Source of the DNA: Streptococcus mitis
Lineage (GTDB): Bacteria; Bacillota; Bacilli; Lactobacillales; Streptococcaceae
Length of the DNA stretch: 64,000 bases
Assembly (NCBI RefSeq): GCF_013305725.1
Contig: NZ_CP047883.1
Coordinates: forward strand, 1,405,001 to 1,469,000
Reading direction: 5' to 3'
Shown: in pieces, positions 31,101-39,282 of the stretch
Layout: every line of letters starts with the position of its first letter
Numbering within the stretch: the stretch's first letter is position 1
The notes under the pieces: model-generated
Databases searched by the model: none
What the model was told of the DNA's origin: nothing
Seen by the model: the letters and a program-made list of their open reading frames with translations, nothing else
Translations under genes and position numbers: made by a program

Positions 31101-32491
31101 TCAACTAGTTGACCTTCTTTATAAACCTTTGTTTTCAGCACATACAGTTGAGGATGATAACTTTTTGTCGTCCAAAGAGTTGGTTTATTAACTAGGATTG
31201 TTTGTCTGAAATCTGCAACTTCATTTTCTGCTAAATTCTTCGTTTCAGAGCGCACTAATTCTGAAACAACCTTGCCTTCCTTAGTAAAGATTTGTTGTTC
31301 CACAAAGACTTTAGCAGCCTTCTTATCCGTATTTTTAATCTTACTTTGAACCTGTGTTTCAACATTCCCTTCTTTTTGCTCAGCAAGTTTTGGAGTAGTG
31401 ATATGATTACCATTTTCGGCAACATGGACTTTATCACGATAACTAAGAGTTACATCACGATAAATCCCACTTCCTGAATACCAACGACTACTTGGTTGCT
31501 TATTGGTCACTTGAACAGTAATTGAATTTTCACTACCATCCTTGTTTAAAAATTCTGTGATATCATATGAAAAATGATTATAGCCACTTGGATAATGTCC
31601 TATAAATTTACCATTTACATAGACCTTTGAATCCATGTAAACCCCATCAAAATTGATACGAACATCCTTATTCTTGTCTGCTTCATTTAATGTGAAAGTC
31701 TTACGATACCAAGCTGTTCCACCATTTAACTGTCCACCTTCATTACGCGCGGGAGATTTGTGATCAAAGTCAAAATAAATACTCCAATCATGAGGAAGAT
31801 TCAATTTAGACCAGTCATGAACATCCACATCTTTTTTTGAAAAATCTCCTTGGGCATTTAGTTTAAAATACCAATCTTTATTAAAATCTTGTTTTCGATC
31901 CGATAATAGCTGTTTTTCCTTTTCAACTTCAGCTTTGTTTGACTCTCCAGATAGTGCTTGCGATTTTTCAGAAGAAGGTTTGATCTCAGTGTCTGCTTTC
32001 ACTTGGTCCTTTTCAGAAGTTTTTTTAGAATCCTCTTTTACTTCTGTTCCAGCTGTTACTGCAGATTCAACAGGCTTTGGATTTGTCTCTTCAGATTTCT
32101 GTTTGTCCTCAGTTTTGGTTCTTTCTTCTACTTTATTTGGAGTTTCCACTTTAGGACTAGCCAATTCATGACTACCATCGTTAGCAGGTCTAGTAGTTTC
32201 TGTATCCTTAGTCACTTTATCTTCTGTCGACTCAGCTTTGGGTTTTACAAACTCACGCCCGCCATTCTCATCAGCCTTTGCGATAGCAGCTGCCACATCA
32301 TCAGGAAGCTTATCTAAAGGCTGAGGTTGATGAACAGTTGTTTCTTCTGTTTGAGTATTGGATGAAGCCACTTCCTCAGCTTGTACAGCTGAAATACCAA
32401 ATATACTAGCCCCAATCATTACAGATGCCGCACCTATTGCAAATTTACGAATGCTATAATGACAACGTTTATCAAAAAGTCTTTTGTTCAT
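25178..32491 (-). CDS. bgaA: Surface beta-galactosidase BgaA, LPXTG-anchored
   Basis: This 2437-residue wall enzyme releases terminal beta-1,4-galactose from host glycans and also acts as an adhesin in pneumococcus. In order it has a YSIRK signal (YSIRKFAIGAASVMIG), a charged spacer to about residue 190, GH2 sugar-binding and Ig domains (about 205-500), and the GH2 barrel. The acid/base is Glu612 (SLGNEVEE) and the nucleophile Glu692 (YGSETSS). Several Big-type Ig repeats follow, with two CBM71-like modules (NISKQWTGSQLP and the segment around GRWTNWSRTP). Next come G5-like sequence, five 17-residue repeats and LPETG. It is longer than the roughly 2230-residue pneumococcal protein I recall. 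The start is MNKRLF, preceded by GAGG. A cre-like site lies in its leader. Confidence 0.96.
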   Translation of the reverse strand: MNKRLFDKRCHYSIRKFAIGAASVMIGASIFGISAVQAEEVASSNTQTEETTVHQPQPLDKLPDDVAAAIAKADENGGREFVKPKAESTEDKVTKDTETTRPANDGSHELASPKVETPNKVEERTKTEDKQKSEETNPKPVESAVTAGTEVKEDSKKTSEKDQVKADTEIKPSSEKSQALSGESNKAEVEKEKQLLSDRKQDFNKDWYFKLNAQGDFSKKDVDVHDWSKLNLPHDWSIYFDFDHKSPARNEGGQLNGGTAWYRKTFTLNEADKNKDVRINFDGVYMDSKVYVNGKFIGHYPSGYNHFSYDITEFLNKDGSENSITVQVTNKQPSSRWYSGSGIYRDVTLSYRDKVHVAENGNHITTPKLAEQKEGNVETQVQSKIKNTDKKAAKVFVEQQIFTKEGKVVSELVRSETKNLAENEVADFRQTILVNKPTLWTTKSYHPQLYVLKTKVYKEGQLVDVTEDTFGYRYFNWTAKDGFSLNGERMKFHGVSIHHDNGALGAEENYKATYRKLKLLKDMGVNSIRTTHNPASPQLLDAAASLGLLVQEEAFDTWYGGKKTYDYGRFFDQDATHPEAKKGEKWSDFDLRTMVERDKNNPSIVMWSLGNEVEEANGSPRSIETAKRLKAVIKAIDTERYVTMGENKFSRAATGDFLKVAEIMDAVGMNYGERFYDAVRRAHPDWLIYGSETSSATRTRDSYYNPAQILGHDNRPNRHYEQSDYGNDRVGWGRTATESWTFDRDRAGYAGQFIWTGIDYIGEPTPWHNQDNTPVKSSYFGIIDTAGLPKNDFYLYRSEWYSAKEKPTVRILPHWNWTEETLKDRKMLVDGKVPVRTFSNAASVELFLNGESLGKKEFTKKTTEDGRPYHEGAKPSELYLEWLVKYQPGTLTAIARDEKGNEIARDSVTTAGEPARVRLTKEEHVITADGKDLSYIHYEIVDGDGNVVPTANNLVHFNLHGQGQIVGVDNGEQASRERYKAQADGTWQRRAFNGKGVVIVKSTEKEGKFTLYADSAGLTSDSATVATVSGKKENRHFVSYAPVKATTDVSTNPVLPQTVTAIYSDGSVEEKSVTWDVPADLLTSAGEKKVSGRVEGLETKAEALVKVIALDRWLPKVATVPVGTTAADLDKTVTAVLTDGSLIDTDVVSWTLKDPAALTKEGGRTEAIGKLVDDDREVTATFIASSKETTSSITGLTVGDKALENFESGKTYYRVSLPYTGTIPSVGAQTTGYQVTVQQASADNGYQASVFLSDQKGDLVQTYLIQFVKEAPALKRLEVVVEGKETATEDQVLTYRVIGSYEDGSQTEFSASDIHLEAKSSDGGHLEVNGQNLLLYTKGRVTLTPRIDNQTEKTESVTTEVVIKENKVSKKILKLHPVSISTDINQQPNLPKEVGAEFDKGLPRKVSVTWDKVDEKELGHYHSFTLKGHVEGTDIEAQATVTVEGLQVAEEISLTLPKGETVQLPANVRAYHSNGTTIYKDVVWDQVPANFSQTEGVYEINGRLVGSSLTTKAHVRVSSQVVAGNNISKQWTGSQLPAAIVSNTGGDDSANALNDLTVSRTSTDAKNRWTTWRTNTDNDWASILFGNSGDLTKRFVNNLSVDFYTDGAIGLPKEYVVEYYVGKEIPDLPSDVSHAQRDSNHPFNNPDNWKVVENLHAPSQLSATQTNHFTFDKVETYAVRIRMKKADGTSGVGLTELTVLGNKVVSSTSSEISIKVDGKDLEHFNPSKTDYYIPQSSKEITATASNNGLVTVVPATSPKGATRLILKAEDGTILKEYRIYRNDEKDTSLPLAAENGATTLKLGDTLQLPSEVTVYYPTSNTWTTDKLAVKWDAIPEHATEHEGTFEITGHVIGTNLTTKMQVTVVSKVNQVISENPSNNETDSKAFASTTNDTQAASHDRIFYINDGKFNEEGRWTNWSRTPKNEETSVGLLFKKDGKIASQSIGKVAIQFFKDSGTDAPEKMVLERYIGPAFTEPTTISRYEENADHPFNKAENWAPIPYKASGELVAGKPIEFNFEPVQATAIRAQMTRKSTTNGLAVVEFTAYSAGKEAEVETPSATISIDGKSLENFDPNVTEYTLTTMGTKPKVTATTSGHGVVTVVDHGNTNLPTLVRLVSKEGNLVKEYRLHFKSTFQTTPTEGVKNLVAETPSLEIEKTPLPFKEVIRETPELAQGKRRVVSEGQAGEKVDYIQVSGTTRTLVHSEQRKAQDRIIEIGVKPSISNSKGEEPAPVNEVPEFKGSANFVEAAVNEVPEFKDGANFVEAAVNEVPEFKGGASFVEAAVNEVPEFKGSANFVEAAVNEVPEFKGGSNFVEAAVNEVPEYTGVLATVGDQATPTVEKPEFQGGVNSVMALKHELPEYTGPLSTVGDQPAPTVEKPEFKLSSLEKAQAPEVPVQVVKEDKRLPETGEKQSETAIFLAGVTLALSAALLTAKRKED
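25541..25795 (-). repeat. Five 51-bp tandem repeats near the BgaA C-terminus
   Basis: Five in-frame units encode NEVPEFKGGANFVEAAV-like sequences, varying at Gly/Ser/Asp and Asn/Ser positions. A related pair with EYTG and VGDQ(A/P)PTVEKPEF follows. The region lies just ahead of the LPETG anchor and probably acts as a wall spacer. Confidence 0.9.
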
Positions 32492-32521
32492 TAAAATCCT
32501 CATTTCTTTTTCTTGATACAA

Positions 32522-32535
32522 AGTAAGCGTTTACT
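32522..32535 (-). promoter_or_regulatory. cre-like site in the bgaA leader
   Basis: The minus strand reads AGTAAACGCTTACT, 12 of 14 cre positions and nearly a perfect palindrome. It lies about 50 bases after the -10, where CcpA would act as a roadblock. This fits sugar repression of a glycosidase. Confidence 0.65.
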
Positions 32536-32586
32536 TTATTTTAAAAAATAACCTCCTTCTGAATACACAAACAAGTACCAAGTTCG

Positions 32587-32616
32587 ATAATATATTTTAT
32601 ATATTGAATATATCAA
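32587..32616 (-). promoter_or_regulatory. bgaA promoter
   Basis: TTGATA (32611-32616), 18 bases, TATTAT (32587-32592). The spacer is very AT-rich. Confidence 0.6.
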
Positions 32617-32833
32617 AACACACCTAAAATTGCAATCATTTTCCATCAATTTAACCTAATAAAATGGTATGCAAGATAAGTTCATTCAAAAGAAATAGGT
32701 GCAATGAAAGTAGCTTTCTATTCTAGACTCTTTCCAATACAAATTTCATTCCATTAATAGCATTTTCATACTTCAAATTTATAGTTTATGGATTCATATC
32801 ATCATAGACTGCATTCATTTACATACACTACAT
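32617..32833. other. Intergenic, no gene seen
   Basis: AT-rich spacer between the bgaA promoter and the folD terminator. I found no reading frame with a ribosome site, no tRNA and no recognised repeat. Confidence 0.5.
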
Positions 32834-32869
32834 AAAAAGAAGGTAAAACATTATTCTACCTTCTTTTTT
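32834..32869. terminator. folD terminator
   Basis: AAAAAGAAGGTA and TACCTTCTTTTTT make a perfect 12-bp stem with flanking A and T runs, 2 bases after the folD stop. Confidence 0.9.
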
Positions 32870-32870
32870 C

Positions 32871-33728
32871 CTATTTTCTATCCAATGTCCGAAGTGCTGC
32901 CTGATAGGTTTGCTCCATCAGCATGGTAATGGTCATAGGACCGACACCTCCAGGAACTGGCGTAATATGGCTAGCAAGTGGGGCAACTGCCTCATAATCA
33001 ACATCCCCACAGAGCTTACCATCTTCATCGCGGTTCATCCCGACATCGATGACAACTGCACCTGGTTTTACAAAGTCAGCAGTCACAAACTTGGCACGAC
33101 CGATTGCAACAACCAGAATATCTGCTTTAGCAGCCACCTTGGCAAGATTATGAGTACGTGAATGGGTCAAAGTCACTGTAGCATTCTTTGCCAAAAGAAG
33201 CTGGGCCATAGGTTTTCCAACAATATTGGAACGACCGATGACGACCGCATTTTTACCTTCCAAGTCAATCCCGTATTCATGGAACATTTCCATAATTCCT
33301 GCAGGTGTAGAAGGAATCATGACTGGATGACCAGACCAAAGACGCCCCATGTTTAGGGGATGGAAACCATCTACGTCCTTTTCAGGATCAATAGCTAATA
33401 AAACTGCCTCTTCGTCAATATGTTTTGGTAATGGTAACTGGACCAAAATTCCATGCCAAGCTGGATCTTGATTGTATTTGGCAATCAAGTCTAACAATTC
33501 CTCTTGAGTAATGGTATCTGGAACTCGCACAACTTCACTACGGAATCCAGCCGCAAGGGCTGACCTCTCCTTGTTACGAACGTAGACTTGGCTGGCAGGA
33601 TTGTCCCCAACCAAAATCACTACCAAACCAGGTACTAGCCCCGTTTCTGCCTTTAATCTTGCAGTCTTTTCAGCCAGCTGTCCTTGTAACTTCGCTGCTA
33701 GAGCCTTCCCATCAATAATCTGTGTCAT
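32871..33728 (-). CDS. folD: Methylenetetrahydrofolate dehydrogenase/cyclohydrolase
   Basis: The 285-residue bifunctional FolD interconverts 5,10-methylene-, methenyl- and 10-formyl-THF with NADP+. Visible marks are [18 protein letters not shown] near residue 40 (catalytic Lys in YVRNK), [13 protein letters not shown] near 96, [14 protein letters not shown] near 121, [17 protein letters not shown] near 165, and the ending [19 protein letters not shown]. The start [13 protein letters not shown] fits the family; a longer upstream frame runs into the promoter. It stands as a single gene with its own extended -10 and terminator. Confidence 0.97.
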   Translation of the reverse strand: MTQIIDGKALAAKLQGQLAEKTARLKAETGLVPGLVVILVGDNPASQVYVRNKERSALAAGFRSEVVRVPDTITQEELLDLIAKYNQDPAWHGILVQLPLPKHIDEEAVLLAIDPEKDVDGFHPLNMGRLWSGHPVMIPSTPAGIMEMFHEYGIDLEGKNAVVIGRSNIVGKPMAQLLLAKNATVTLTHSRTHNLAKVAAKADILVVAIGRAKFVTADFVKPGAVVIDVGMNRDEDGKLCGDVDYEAVAPLASHITPVPGGVGPMTITMLMEQTYQAALRTLDRK

Positions 33729-33758
33729 ATCACTTCTCTTTTCTTTCAAATATCTTCC

Positions 33759-33767
33759 ATTATACCA
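33759..33767 (-). promoter_or_regulatory. folD extended -10
   Basis: TGGTATAAT on the minus strand, about 30 bases before the ATG. No recognisable -35. Confidence 0.6.
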
Positions 33768-33827
33768 AAAACTACTGGTCCCCTCTAACACTTCTTTCCT
33801 AGGCTATCCTATAGTTTCAAACTATAA

Positions 33828-33852
33828 GAAAAAGCTCTGGTCGAGCTTTTCA
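33828..33852. terminator. Terminator of the amino acid ABC operon
   Basis: GAAAAGCTC and GAGCTTTTTC form a stem about 30 bases after the ATPase gene on the minus strand. Next to it, 33810-33826 is a perfect 17-bp palindrome centred on C (TATAGTTTCAAACTATA). Confidence 0.7.
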
Positions 33853-33881
33853 CTAATCTTGTCTTGAAATTTTAAAATAGA

Positions 33882-34616
33882 TTATAAAACCTTACTCAAG
33901 AAGTCTTTAGTCCGTTGTTCTTGGGTTTGTTCAAAAATCTGTTCTGGTGTTCCGTCTTCAACAACCACACCGTCTGCCATAAAGATAACACGGTCTGCCA
34001 CCTCACGAGCAAATCCCATTTCATGTGTTACGATAACCATAGTCATCCCTGACTTAGCAAGGTCTTGCATAACAGCCAATACCTCACCTACCATTTCAGG
34101 GTCCAAGGCTGAAGTTGGCTCGTCAAAAAGCAAAACATCAGGTTCCATAGCTAAACCACGCGCAATAGCAATCCGCTGTTGCTGACCACCTGACAAACTC
34201 TGTGGATAAGCAGTTGCCTTATCTGGTAAACCAACTTTTTCCAAAAGCTCTTGGGCTCTCTCCTCAGCAACTGCCTTGCTCTCACCTTTGGTCTTGATAG
34301 GTGACAAGGTGATATTTTCCATCACAGTCATATTAGGAAAAAGATTAAATTGTTGGAAAACCATGCCCATCTTCTCACGCATGGCAAACAGGTCATTCTT
34401 CTTGTCCGTAATATCAACTCCCTCAAAGATAACCTTACCCTTGGTCGCTTCTTCCAACAAATTCATAGAGCGAAGCAAGGTAGATTTCCCACTCCCTGAA
34501 GGACCGATAATAACGACAACCTCTCCACGTTTAATCTCGAGATTGATGCCCTTCAATACTTCATTCTTTCCAAAGGATTTATGTAAATTTTCAATTTTTA
34601 TCAAGGTTTCTGTCAT
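33882..34616 (-). CDS. Polar amino acid ABC transporter, ATPase
   Basis: The 244-residue ATPase is of the GlnQ/HisP type (PAAT family). Walker A is GPSGSGKST (residues about 37-45), the Q loop is in [12 protein letters not shown], the signature is [16 protein letters not shown], Walker B is [15 protein letters not shown], and the H loop is in VTHEMGF. It overlaps the permease gene by one base, the stop and start sharing it (TAATG-type junction). No solute-binding protein is encoded beside it. The substrate (glutamine, glutamate, cystine or other) cannot be read from this subunit. Confidence 0.95.
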   Translation of the reverse strand: MTETLIKIENLHKSFGKNEVLKGINLEIKRGEVVVIIGPSGSGKSTLLRSMNLLEEATKGKVIFEGVDITDKKNDLFAMREKMGMVFQQFNLFPNMTVMENITLSPIKTKGESKAVAEERAQELLEKVGLPDKATAYPQSLSGGQQQRIAIARGLAMEPDVLLFDEPTSALDPEMVGEVLAVMQDLAKSGMTMVIVTHEMGFAREVADRVIFMADGVVVEDGTPEQIFEQTQEQRTKDFLSKVL

Positions 34617-35299
34617 TATTTCTTATCTCCTTGTCCCATACGTTTTTCAAAAGCTTTCAAGGCTACTGTCAAAATAGAGGTCATAATCAAGTAATAAAAG
34701 GCTGCAAATAAAAGTGGTGTTAAAGGTAGATAGGTTGTTGTAGAAACTGTTGTAGCCCCATTCCATAACTCCATAACACCGATAGCTGATAAGAGGGAAC
34801 TATCCTTGATAATAGTGATAAATTCGTTCCCCAATGCTGGCAAGATATTTTTGATTGCTTGTGGCAAAATCACATAGCGCATCGCATTTTTAGGACGAAT
34901 CCCTAAAGAATAGGCCGCCTCTAACTGACCTTTTGGAACCGCATTAATCCCAGCACGAACAGTCTCAGAAACATAGGCACCACTGTTCATAGAGATAATC
35001 AAAATCCCTGGAATCAGACGAGAAAGATCAACACCCAAAATTCCAACCTGAATAGTCGGAGCATTGATGTGCATAAGGGCAAAGGCAATCATAATCTGAA
35101 CCATCATCGGTGTCCCGCGGAAAATCCAAACGTACAAGTTGGCGAGCCAAACAAGCGGTTTAAACTTTGAACGTTGCCCAAAAGCCAAGACAACACCCAA
35201 AATAGTCCCAAAAAAGACAACACAGATAGAAATGAGAACCGTCACGACAGCCCCATAGTTAAAATAAGGTAAATACTTAGGTAAAAAAGAAAAATTCAT
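34616..35299 (-). CDS. Polar amino acid ABC transporter, permease
   Basis: The 227-residue permease is of the HisM/GlnP type, with about five membrane helices. The PAAT start [20 protein letters not shown] is followed by the cytoplasmic EAA loop [25 protein letters not shown], whose GQxEAAxSLG is diagnostic. The start is chosen at 35299 by family alignment. The ribosome site is poor (AGAAAGCAG), and an upstream in-frame start exists. There is no fused substrate-binding domain, so the binding protein must be encoded elsewhere or be shared. Confidence 0.93.
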   Translation of the reverse strand: MNFSFLPKYLPYFNYGAVVTVLISICVVFFGTILGVVLAFGQRSKFKPLVWLANLYVWIFRGTPMMVQIMIAFALMHINAPTIQVGILGVDLSRLIPGILIISMNSGAYVSETVRAGINAVPKGQLEAAYSLGIRPKNAMRYVILPQAIKNILPALGNEFITIIKDSSLLSAIGVMELWNGATTVSTTTYLPLTPLLFAAFYYLIMTSILTVALKAFEKRMGQGDKK

Positions 35300-35333
35300 A
35301 GTCACACTGCTTTCTAAAATAGAATACTGTATG

Positions 35334-35362
35334 ATTATAACATGTATTGAATTAAAATTCAA
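35334..35362 (-). promoter_or_regulatory. Promoter of the amino acid ABC operon
   Basis: TTGAAT (35357-35362), 17 bases, and an extended -10 TGT-TATAAT (hexamer 35334-35339). Confidence 0.75.
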
Positions 35363-35450
35363 ATCTTTTGTCTAATTTATTCAAAAAACCTTTAAGCTAG
35401 TAGAATTAGCGAGAAATCTTAGTTTTTTCTAGGCAAGTTGACCTCCTTTA

Positions 35451-35459
35451 TGGTAAAAT
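35451..35459 (+). promoter_or_regulatory. Extended -10 of the DUF1797 gene
   Basis: TGGTAAAAT about 30 bases before the start. The TTGACC at 35438 is too close (10 bases) to be its -35. Confidence 0.5.
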
Positions 35460-35489
35460 AGTAACGATAAGAAATGAAGGAGAATCAAA

Positions 35490-35720
35490 ATGGAATCACA
35501 TTTGGTTAGAATCATCAACCGCCTTGAAGCAATGACAAAAGACGGTGGAAATTTAAAACGTAATTTTGAACGCGAAGGAGTTGTTGTTGCAGAAGTTGCA
35601 TACAGCCACGACGAAGAAAACGGCTCAATCTTTACCCTTCGTGATGTCGAAGCTCGCGAAACTTATACGTTTGACAGCATTGACTTGATTGCAATGGAGA
35701 TTTACGAACTCCTTTACTAA
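35490..35720 (+). CDS. DUF1797 (YkuJ-like) protein
   Basis: The 76-residue cytosolic protein is MESHLVRIINRLEAMTKDGG ... FDSIDLIAMEIYELLY. The ending FDxIDxxxxEIxELL is the hallmark of the YkuJ family, small alpha/beta proteins of unknown function. AAGGAG lies before the ATG. It is monocistronic, with a terminator downstream. The minus-strand shadow frame over its end has no support. Confidence 0.88.
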   Translation: MESHLVRIINRLEAMTKDGGNLKRNFEREGVVVAEVAYSHDEENGSIFTLRDVEARETYTFDSIDLIAMEIYELLY

Positions 35721-35757
35721 TACAAAACAAGCTGGGATTACACCCTGCATGTCTAAC

Positions 35758-35793
35758 CAAAATCCTTTTTGTCTCACAAATAGGATTTTTTTA
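35758..35793 (+). terminator. Terminator of the DUF1797 gene
   Basis: An imperfect stem (AAATCC...TTTGT with ACAAA...GGATTT) is followed by seven T. Confidence 0.75.
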
Positions 35794-35852
35794 TAGTCCA
35801 AATCCACAAATATTTTCATTATAATAACTTCTCAAAGCCTCAATCTTTTTAC

Positions 35853-35880
35853 TTGATTTACACCCCAATCCTGTTATAAT
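35853..35880 (+). promoter_or_regulatory. clpE promoter
   Basis: TTGATT (35853-35858), 16 bases, TATAAT (35875-35880), with an extended TG. Confidence 0.75.
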
Positions 35881-35893
35881 GAGAGTATAGAAA

Positions 35894-35910
35894 TTTGACT
35901 ATTATTGACC
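35894..35910 (+). promoter_or_regulatory. CtsR box of clpE
   Basis: TTTGACTATTATTGACC is the inverse of the CtsR heptad repeat (RGTCAAANANRGTCAAA) with one mismatch in 17. It starts 14 bases after the -10, over the start of transcription. A further TTGACC/GGTCAA inverted pair follows at 35905-35924. Confidence 0.8.
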
Positions 35911-35950
35911 TTTGGACAGGTCAAGCTAAAGAAAGAAATGAGGTAGATGT

Positions 35951-38209
35951 ATGCTTTGTCAAAACTGTAAAATCAATGACTCAACAATTCATCTTTATAC
36001 CAATCTCAATGGAAAGCAAAAACAAATTGACCTCTGTCAAAACTGCTATAAGATTATCAAGACAGATCCTAACAATAGCCTCTTTAAAGGTATAACTGAT
36101 CTGAACAATCGTGACTTTGATCCTTTCGGTGATTTCTTCAATGACCTAAATAATTTTAGACCTTCTAGCAATACTCCTCCGACTCCCCCAACCCAATCAG
36201 GTAGAGGTTACGGTGGAAATGGCGGTTATGGTTCCCAAAATCGTGGACCTGCTCAAACTCCTCCACCAAGCCAAGAAAAAGGCCTGCTGGAAGAATTTGG
36301 TATCAACGTAACTGAAATTGCCCGTCGTGGAGATATTGACCCCGTTATTGGGCGCGACGATGAGATTATCCGTGTCATAGAAATTCTCAATCGCAGAACC
36401 AAGAATAATCCTGTTCTTATCGGTGAACCAGGTGTCGGAAAAACTGCCGTTGTCGAAGGTCTAGCTCAGAAAGTAGTTGATGGAGATGTTCCCCATAAAC
36501 TACAAGGCAAACAAGTCATCCGTCTGGATGTGGTTAGCCTAGTTCAAGGAACGGGTATCCGTGGACAATTTGAAGAACGCATGCAAAAACTCATGGAAGA
36601 AATTCGCAAACGTGAGGATATCATCCTCTTTATCGATGAAATCCATGAAATTGTCGGTGCTGGTTCTGCAGGCGATGGCAATATGGATGCAGGAAATATC
36701 CTCAAGCCCGCCCTTGCTCGTGGAGAACTGCAATTGGTCGGTGCTACTACCCTCAATGAATACCGTATCATTGAAAAGGATGCAGCCCTAGAGCGTCGTA
36801 TGCAACCTGTTAAGGTCGATGAACCAACAGTGGAAGAAACAATCACTATCCTCAAAGGAATTCAAAAGAAATACGAAGACTACCACCACGTTCAGTATAC
36901 CGATGCTGCAATTGAAGCAGCTGCAACTCTTTCCAATCGCTACATCCAAGATCGCTTCTTGCCTGACAAGGCCATCGACCTCCTGGATGAAGCTGGTTCT
37001 AAGATGAACTTGACCTTGAATTTTGTCGATCCTAAAGTAATTGATCAGCGCTTGATTGAGGCTGAAAATCTCAAATCTCAAGCTACACGAGAGGAAGATT
37101 TTGAGAAGGCGGCTTATTTCCGCGACCAGATTGCCAAGTATAAGGAAATGCAAAAGAAAAAGGTCACAGACCAAGATACTCCTATCATCAGTGAGAAAAC
37201 CATTGAGCACATTATCGAGCAGAAAACCAACATTCCTGTTGGCGATTTGAAAGAGAAAGAACAATCTCAACTCATCCATCTAGCTGAAGACCTCAAGTCT
37301 CATGTTATTGGACAGGACGATGCAGTTGATAAGATAGCCAAGGCTATTCGCCGTAATCGTGTCGGTCTCGGTACGCCTAACCGCCCAATCGGAAGCTTCC
37401 TCTTCGTCGGACCAACTGGTGTCGGTAAGACAGAACTTTCCAAACAACTAGCCATTGAACTTTTTGGTTCTGCTGACAGCATGATTCGCTTTGATATGAG
37501 TGAATATATGGAAAAACACAGTGTGGCGAAATTAGTCGGTGCCCCTCCAGGTTATGTCGGCTATGACGAGGCTGGGCAATTAACTGAAAAAGTCCGCCGC
37601 AATCCCTACTCTCTTATTCTCTTGGATGAAGTAGAGAAAGCCCATCCAGATGTCATGCATATGTTCCTTCAAGTCTTGGACGATGGTCGTTTAACAGATG
37701 GACAAGGACGTACCGTTAGCTTCAAGGACGCCATCATCATCATGACTTCAAATGCAGGTACAGGTAAGGCAGAAGCCAGCGTTGGATTTGGGGCTGCTAG
37801 AGAAGGACGTACCAACTCTGTTCTCGGTGAACTCGGTAACTTCTTTAGCCCAGAGTTTATGAACCGTTTTGATGGTATTATCGAATTTAAGGCTCTCAGC
37901 AAGGACAACCTCCTTCAGATTGTCGAGCTTATGCTTGCAGACGTTAACAAGCGCCTTTCTAGCAACAACATTCATTTAGATGTAACTGAAAAGGTCAAGG
38001 AAAAATTAGTTGACCTCGGTTATGATCCAAAAATGGGGGCGCGGCCACTCCGTCGTACCATTCAAGACCATATTGAAGATGCTATCACAGACTACTACCT
38101 TGAAAACCCAAGTGAAAAAGACCTCAAGGCAGTTATGACCAGCAAGGGCAACATTCAGATTAAATCTGCCAAAAAAGCTGAAGTAAAAACTTCTGAAAAA
38201 GAAGTATAA
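35951..38209 (+). CDS. clpE: ATP-dependent Clp protease ATPase ClpE
   Basis: ClpE is the Firmicute HSP100 unfoldase with an N-terminal zinc finger ([10 protein letters not shown] and LCQNCYKI, two CxxC pairs, residues 3-34). A Gly/Pro/Asn-rich linker leads to AAA-1 ([27 protein letters not shown]). A UVR-type coiled segment ([17 protein letters not shown], near residue 378) follows, then AAA-2 ([29 protein letters not shown]). It feeds unfolded proteins to ClpP, encoded at 58797-59387. GAGGT precedes the start. Heat and stress control by CtsR is supported by the operator upstream. At 752 residues it has the expected length. Confidence 0.98.
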   Translation: MLCQNCKINDSTIHLYTNLNGKQKQIDLCQNCYKIIKTDPNNSLFKGITDLNNRDFDPFGDFFNDLNNFRPSSNTPPTPPTQSGRGYGGNGGYGSQNRGPAQTPPPSQEKGLLEEFGINVTEIARRGDIDPVIGRDDEIIRVIEILNRRTKNNPVLIGEPGVGKTAVVEGLAQKVVDGDVPHKLQGKQVIRLDVVSLVQGTGIRGQFEERMQKLMEEIRKREDIILFIDEIHEIVGAGSAGDGNMDAGNILKPALARGELQLVGATTLNEYRIIEKDAALERRMQPVKVDEPTVEETITILKGIQKKYEDYHHVQYTDAAIEAAATLSNRYIQDRFLPDKAIDLLDEAGSKMNLTLNFVDPKVIDQRLIEAENLKSQATREEDFEKAAYFRDQIAKYKEMQKKKVTDQDTPIISEKTIEHIIEQKTNIPVGDLKEKEQSQLIHLAEDLKSHVIGQDDAVDKIAKAIRRNRVGLGTPNRPIGSFLFVGPTGVGKTELSKQLAIELFGSADSMIRFDMSEYMEKHSVAKLVGAPPGYVGYDEAGQLTEKVRRNPYSLILLDEVEKAHPDVMHMFLQVLDDGRLTDGQGRTVSFKDAIIIMTSNAGTGKAEASVGFGAAREGRTNSVLGELGNFFSPEFMNRFDGIIEFKALSKDNLLQIVELMLADVNKRLSSNNIHLDVTEKVKEKLVDLGYDPKMGARPLRRTIQDHIEDAITDYYLENPSEKDLKAVMTSKGNIQIKSAKKAEVKTSEKEV

Positions 38210-38217
38210 ATCCTATA

Positions 38218-38255
38218 GAAAAGGAGTAGAAAATGAAAATTTTCTGCTCCTTTTT
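38218..38255 (+). terminator. clpE terminator
   Basis: AAAGGAGTAGAAAAT pairs with ATTTTCTGCTCCTTT (one wobble) around GAAA, followed by T's. Confidence 0.9.
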
Positions 38256-38275
38256 ATTAAAATAACTATAAATTC

Positions 38276-38304
38276 TTGACAGCTCGGTCTTTGTCCATTA
38301 AGAT
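38276..38304 (+). promoter_or_regulatory. Promoter of the Nudix gene
   Basis: Perfect -35 TTGACA (38276-38281), 17 bases, -10 TAAGAT (38299-38304). Confidence 0.75.
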
Positions 38305-38338
38305 AATAATAAAGATAATAAATAATGAGGAAAATCCA

Positions 38339-38791
38339 ATGGCAAACCCAACTTTCGGAGAAAAGAAAGCAAATACAGACTATGTTTCACGCTATGGCGT
38401 ATATGCAGTTATCCCTGATGCTGAACAAAAACAAATTGTTCTTGTTCAAGCACCTAATGGTGCTTGGTTCCTACCAGGTGGCGAAATTGAAGCAGGTGAA
38501 AACCATCAGGAAGCCCTAAAACGTGAATTGATTGAAGAGCTTGGCTTCACAGCTGAAATTGGTACCTATTACGGACAAGCTGACGAATATTTCTACTCTC
38601 GTCACCGTGACACCTACTACTACAATCCTGCCTACCTCTATGAAGCGACTTCTTTCAAAGAAGTGCAAAAGCCACTAGAAGACTTTAATCATATTGCCTG
38701 GTTCCCTATTGACAAGGCTATTGAAAATCTCAAACGTGGTAGCCATAAATGGGCCATCGAATCTTGGAAAAAACAGCATAAGATTGGCTAA
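38339..38791 (+). CDS. Nudix hydrolase
   Basis: The 150-residue MutT-like protein has a complete Nudix box: G-GEIEAGENHQEALKRE-LIEELGF around residues 47-69, which holds the catalytic RELIEEL for metal binding. It hydrolyses a nucleoside diphosphate linked to some other group; the substrate is not predictable. The start MANPTFGEKK follows GAGGAAAA. It is monocistronic or co-transcribed with the DUF1827 gene 57 bases downstream. Confidence 0.92.
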   Translation: MANPTFGEKKANTDYVSRYGVYAVIPDAEQKQIVLVQAPNGAWFLPGGEIEAGENHQEALKRELIEELGFTAEIGTYYGQADEYFYSRHRDTYYYNPAYLYEATSFKEVQKPLEDFNHIAWFPIDKAIENLKRGSHKWAIESWKKQHKIG

Positions 38792-38814
38792 ATCAAGCCA
38801 CTTTATTCAAAAAG

Positions 38815-38823
38815 TGCTATAAT
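38815..38823 (+). promoter_or_regulatory. Extended -10 of the DUF1827 gene
   Basis: TGCTATAAT, 25 bases before the ATG. Confidence 0.6.
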
Positions 38824-38848
38824 AGAATTAGAAATCGGAGGAAATGTT

Positions 38849-39148
38849 ATGAAGCTTATCAATACGACAAACTCACACTCGCAACTTGTAAAAAGCCAGC
38901 TAGAAAGTACAGATGCAACCCTTGTTGAGGTCTATTCTGCAGGTAATACAGATGTTATTTTTACCCAAGCTCCGCTTCACTATGAAATCCTCATCTCAAA
39001 CAAACACCGCGCTATTCGCGAACCTGAAATCGAAGCTATTCAAGAATTTTTCTTGAAACGTAAAATTGATAAGGACTCTATTGATGAAGCCAATATCAAA
39101 ACCCTCTATTCAGAAAAATTAATTGGAATTTCGATTCCAACCAAATAA
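38849..39148 (+). CDS. DUF1827 family protein
   Basis: The 99-residue cytosolic protein begins MKLINTTNSHSQLVKSQLES. It is short, alpha/beta in pattern, with no transmembrane helix. The sequence agrees with a family found in streptococci and relatives that has no known function. CGGAGG precedes the ATG. A long terminator follows. Confidence 0.85.
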   Translation: MKLINTTNSHSQLVKSQLESTDATLVEVYSAGNTDVIFTQAPLHYEILISNKHRAIREPEIEAIQEFFLKRKIDKDSIDEANIKTLYSEKLIGISIPTK

Positions 39149-39152
39149 AATC

Positions 39153-39232
39153 TTGGAGAGATTAAAAAGTCTTTTAAACCTTATGGAACAAAATTGGGTT
39201 TATTTAGCTTTTTAAATCATCTCCAATTTTTT
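39153..39232 (+). terminator. Long-looped terminator after the DUF1827 gene
   Basis: TTGGAGAGATTAAAAAG pairs with CTTTTTAAATCATCTCCAA around a loop of about 38 bases, which holds a smaller stem (AAACC with GGGTTT). Six T's follow. Confidence 0.75.
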
Positions 39233-39282
39233 ATCTTGAAATCACATTATATAAGATTTTATAGCTAACAAAGGAGACAAGT

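Noticed and set aside
32551..32561. Strong ribosome-site-like AGAAGGAGG (minus strand) in the bgaA leader
   Set aside because: No ATG, GTG or TTG follows at a usable distance, so no leader peptide is supported.
35438..35443. TTGACC as a CtsR half site or -35 for the DUF1797 gene
   Set aside because: No second heptad is present at the right spacing, and it is only 10 bases from the -10.
36544..36855. Minus-strand frames opposite clpE
   Set aside because: They are Ser/Arg-rich shadow frames without ribosome sites; ClpE on the plus strand is certain.
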